64,000 nucleotides of DNA from Mycobacterium bohemicum DSM 44277 (GTDB lineage Bacteria; Actinomycetota; Actinomycetes; Mycobacteriales; Mycobacteriaceae), in NCBI RefSeq assembly GCF_001053185.1, contig NZ_CSTD01000001.1:862333-926332 (forward strand), read 5' to 3'. Positions 61,881 to 64,000 of the stretch are shown here, piece after piece (position 1 is the stretch's first letter; each line of letters opens with the position of its first letter). A program made the position numbers and the translations under genes. Under the pieces are notes generated by a model. That model did no database searches. It saw nothing but the letters and a program-made list of their open reading frames with translations, and was not told the origin of the DNA.

Positions 61881-63087
61881 TCACCGCTCCTTCTTCTCCG
61901 AGATACTGTCGAAACCGCTTGGTGTACAGGGCGAACCGTTCATCGACCTGCTCGGGGCGCAGGCCGTAGTTGTCCAGGCCGTACGGCGGGCGGGCCGCCT
62001 CGCGGGGACGCGAGGCCAGCCAGCGCCGCATCGAGTCCTCGGCCGCGGCGGTCAGCGGCAGGCCGATGGCCCGATAGACCCGCTCGACCTGCCCGATCGG
62101 GTCGGAAACGGCGTCGTCGAACCCGATGTCGGTGACTCCCGGGGCGCCGGGCACACCGGACCAGCTGTCGCGCACCGTCATTGCGCGGTCGTTGGTCCAG
62201 CCCATCCGCTGCAACCACTGCTCCCCCACCCGGTGCAGGTCGACGGTGTCGGCGTGCATGGCGTTCAGGGTCGCGTTCAGGCTCGCCCCCGACGCGATCG
62301 CGGTGCGCGGATCGCGGTGCATGTGCACGACGTGCAGCCCAGGGAACTGGGCCGCCAGGGTGGCCAGGTAGCCCAGGTGGGCCGGCGACTTGAGCACCCA
62401 GCGCCGGGCCGGGTCCCGCCCGCCGGGCAGGATCTGCCGCTTCTGCCACTGCAGGAACCGCAGCATGCGGTGCAGATAGGCATAGGCCGGAGTGAAATCC
62501 TGCTCGTCGAGCCACTTCCGGTAAACCGGAAGGTGCGCGCCGGACTCCGGGACGTGCGACAGGAACGCGTCGGCCAGGAAGACGATCTCCTCCTCGGCTT
62601 CGCGCGCGTACATCGGATGGATGGCGAACAGTTCCGGGGCCAGCTCGCGCGATTTGGCTTCGCGTGCCTCACTGACGGCGATGCGGGGATCCACCCCGCC
62701 GAACCTGTGGTCGAGCCGCGGCGCGACCTCGACGACCTCCCACCCGTAGGCGCAGTGGAAGCGCGGGTCGGCGGCCAGCAGCCGCTGCAGCAGCGTCGTC
62801 CCGCTGCGCATCATGCCGACGACCACCACCGGCGCGGCGATCCGCTCGTCGAGGATGTCGGGGTGCCGACGGATCCACTCCTGGGTGCGCAGCCGCATCC
62901 GCAGGCTGTGGACGATGCCGGACCGCAGGATGTGGGTTCCGATCGCGTTGAGTTCAGCGCGCGCGTAGTCGTCGAGCAGCACGTTCAGCGGGCGTTCGAA
63001 TTCCCCCGCGCCCCAATCGGTCAGCGATTCCTTGCGCGCGGCGTCGGCCAGGATGCCGGCGGCGGCGAAGGCGCCCGCGTTGTCCAC
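61873..63087 (-). CDS. Sulfotransferase-family protein
   Basis: 404 residues. VVGMMRSGTTLLQRLLA is the 5'-phosphosulfate loop and HMHRDPRTAIASG the 3'-phosphate site of PAPS-dependent sulfotransferases. These mycobacterial proteins sulfate or bind lipids and sterols; acceptor unknown. A sulfatase at 22400 could reverse such a reaction. GTG at 63087 follows the NTF2-like stop by 5 nt; the 3' end overlaps the DUF1214 gene by 8 nt. Confidence 0.89.
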   Translation of the reverse strand: MDNAGAFAAAGILADAARKESLTDWGAGEFERPLNVLLDDYARAELNAIGTHILRSGIVHSLRMRLRTQEWIRRHPDILDERIAAPVVVVGMMRSGTTLLQRLLAADPRFHCAYGWEVVEVAPRLDHRFGGVDPRIAVSEAREAKSRELAPELFAIHPMYAREAEEEIVFLADAFLSHVPESGAHLPVYRKWLDEQDFTPAYAYLHRMLRFLQWQKRQILPGGRDPARRWVLKSPAHLGYLATLAAQFPGLHVVHMHRDPRTAIASGASLNATLNAMHADTVDLHRVGEQWLQRMGWTNDRAMTVRDSWSGVPGAPGVTDIGFDDAVSDPIGQVERVYRAIGLPLTAAAEDSMRRWLASRPREAARPPYGLDNYGLRPEQVDERFALYTKRFRQYLGEEGAVNA

Positions 63088-63092
63088 GCGGG

Positions 63093-63536
63093 TCAGAACT
63101 TCAGGTGATGGCTGACGTCACCGACCTGGTCGACGAACATCGTGCGGGTGTCGAACCACCACGCGCCGTCCAGCCGGTGAAAGGTGTCCTTGTAGTGCCC
63201 CGTCACGATCACCTGCAGCGGCAACTCGGGAGTGGCCTGCGTGACGCAGTAATACGACGAGCTGCGGGCGGTGCCCTGCGCCTCGTCGATGTGCAGCTGC
63301 ACATTGCTGGTGTTGTGCCGGGTCTTGGGCGTGCCGTCGTCGTAGAGGCGGGTGGCCATCTCATACATCCGCCGGACGCCGTCGCTACCGGTGAACACCG
63401 TTTCGGGGGGCCCGTTCTCCACCCCGCAGATGCGGCCGTGCGCGAACAGCCCGGCCACCCCGTCCAGGTCGCCGGCGTCCAGCAGTTCGGCGTAGGTGTA
63501 GATCAGGTTCGTGATTTCGATCGCGCTCTCACTCAT
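63093..63536 (-). CDS. NTF2-like / SnoaL-type protein
   Basis: 147 residues. ITNLIYTYAELLDAGDLDGVAGLFAHG is the SnoaL/ketosteroid-isomerase-fold signature; RHNTSNVQLHID and TGHYKDTFHRLDGAWWFDTR follow. It heads the sulfotransferase operon. ATG at 63536, with a divergent SDR gene 141 nt away. Third protein of this fold in the window; it could be a steroid isomerase or hydratase, but no catalytic pair is assigned. Confidence 0.85.
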   Translation of the reverse strand: MSESAIEITNLIYTYAELLDAGDLDGVAGLFAHGRICGVENGPPETVFTGSDGVRRMYEMATRLYDDGTPKTRHNTSNVQLHIDEAQGTARSSSYYCVTQATPELPLQVIVTGHYKDTFHRLDGAWWFDTRTMFVDQVGDVSHHLKF

Positions 63537-63652
63537 GGAAGATCACCGTGAATCGACTCCGCTCCTTCGCGCCTTTGCCAGGACGATGCTTTTAGGGGCC
63601 GTTGGGTCGCAGACAATGATGGCAGAACCGCCGGGGGCTGCGCCCGTTTCCC

Positions 63653-63667
63653 ACTAATGGCATTAGT
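63653..63667. promoter_or_regulatory. Perfect palindrome over the promoter of the right-edge SDR gene
   Basis: ACTAAT and ATTAGT with spacer GGC; its right arm overlaps the -10 element TAGTCT at 63664-63669. It lies in the divergent region between the NTF2-like operon and the SDR gene, so one regulator could control both. Confidence 0.6.
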
Positions 63668-63669
63668 CT
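63664..63669 (+). promoter_or_regulatory. Candidate -10 for a leaderless SDR transcript
   Basis: TAGTCT (TANNNT), seven bases, then GTG at 63677; there is no ribosome site. Confidence 0.45.
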
Positions 63670-63676
63670 GACCGCC

Positions 63677-64000
63677 GTGACATTACCTTGGACGCCACGC
63701 CGCCTCGGGGACCTGACCGGTCGGCGAATCATCGTGACCGGCGCGACCAACGGAGTCGGGCTCGGCACCACGCGCGCGCTAGCGAAAGCCGGTGCCCACG
63801 TGATCCTTGCCGTGCGCAACACCGAACTCGGTAGGCGACGGGCGGCGGAGGTCGGCGGCTCGACGACGGTGGCCAAACTGGATCTCGCCGACCTGTCGTC
63901 GGTCCGGGCGTTCCCCGATCTGATCGACGGTGACGTCGACATCCTGATCAACAACGCCGGGACCCTGACCGACCGCCGCACCGATACGGCCGACGGCTTC
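63677..64000 (+). CDS. Short-chain dehydrogenase/reductase, N-terminal part (cut by window edge)
   Basis: 108 codons are visible from GTG 63677 and the frame is open to the end of the window. TGATNGVG, a full second-strand region (HVILAVRNTELG) and NNAGTL are present, so this is a retinol-dehydrogenase/oxidoreductase-type SDR like the gene at 1633. The remaining catalytic YxxxK lies outside. Expression is likely under the palindrome directly upstream. Confidence 0.85.
   Translation, partial: MTLPWTPRRLGDLTGRRIIVTGATNGVGLGTTRALAKAGAHVILAVRNTELGRRRAAEVGGSTTVAKLDLADLSSVRAFPDLIDGDVDILINNAGTLTDRRTDTADGF

Overview
The window is high-GC, gene-dense DNA from a mycobacterium, most likely a slow grower of the M. 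avium complex type. Three things suggest this: an Rv1747-type double-FHA ABC transporter, a DUF222/13E12-repeat HNH protein, and dense acyl-CoA, P450, SDR and steroid-catabolism genes. The species cannot be fixed from sequence alone. I see no rRNA, tRNA, CRISPR array, insertion sequence or prophage. About 57 genes are called; those at both edges are cut.

Layout. (1) 1-6146, plus: end of a TetR regulator, P450, SDR, amidohydrolase, and two overlapping M24 peptidase-family genes, the second lacking most metal ligands. (2) 6156-7517, minus: 13E12/HNH protein. (3) 7627-8915, minus: GbsR/MarR regulator and methyltransferase. (4) 8960-16366, minus: a tightly overlapping operon of P450, mycofactocin-type SDR, crotonase, double CoA-transferase, SDR and phosphotransferase-like gene. 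A TetR gene at 16515-17186 lies upstream, and a shared palindromic motif precedes both it and the P450. (5) 17558-31089: isomerase-like TIM barrel, Gfo/Idh oxidoreductase, FAD monooxygenase, NCS1 permease with a zinc-finger tail, sulfatase, nitronate monooxygenase, FHA-HTH protein, an amidohydrolase/aldolase/acyl-CoA synthetase operon and two small secreted proteins. (6) 31323-33846, minus: fatty-acid desaturase and its reductase, with two palindromes upstream. (7) 34077-43114: a truncated DMT transporter facing a long minus operon that resembles the steroid side-chain (igr) operon: two acyl-CoA dehydrogenases, two MaoC hydratases, thiolase, DUF35, hydrolase, Baeyer-Villiger monooxygenase and acyl-CoA ligase. 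(8) 43341-52908: a small ORF, the FHA-ABC transporter, a hydrolase, an SDR, a molybdopterin oxidoreductase, a CsbD-like protein, an NTF2-like protein and a wax-ester synthase. (9) 52959-59834, plus: a steroid-nucleus set (HsaD-, HsaA- and HsaC-like, delta4-5alpha and delta1 ketosteroid dehydrogenase-like). (10) 59803-63536, minus: SDR, DUF1214, sulfotransferase, NTF2-like; then an SDR running off the right edge.

Together the genes suggest uptake, activation and oxidative breakdown of steroid- or terpenoid-like compounds: P450, BVMO and FAD monooxygenases oxidise, ligases and CoA-transferases activate, FadE/MaoC/thiolase/DUF35 shorten side chains, and KstD/HsaA/HsaC/HsaD open rings.

The unusual signals are of two kinds. 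First, several genes look internally shortened or 3'-truncated relative to their families: an SDR without its second Rossmann strand, an acyl-CoA dehydrogenase without its beta domain, an ABC transporter with a shortened linker, and a ligase and transporter that appear fused tail to tail. Second, there are several strong palindromes at promoters, some on apparent leaderless promoters (TANNNT about 6-7 nt before the start codon). Homology statements rest on motif recognition and memory of family members; no database search was run.
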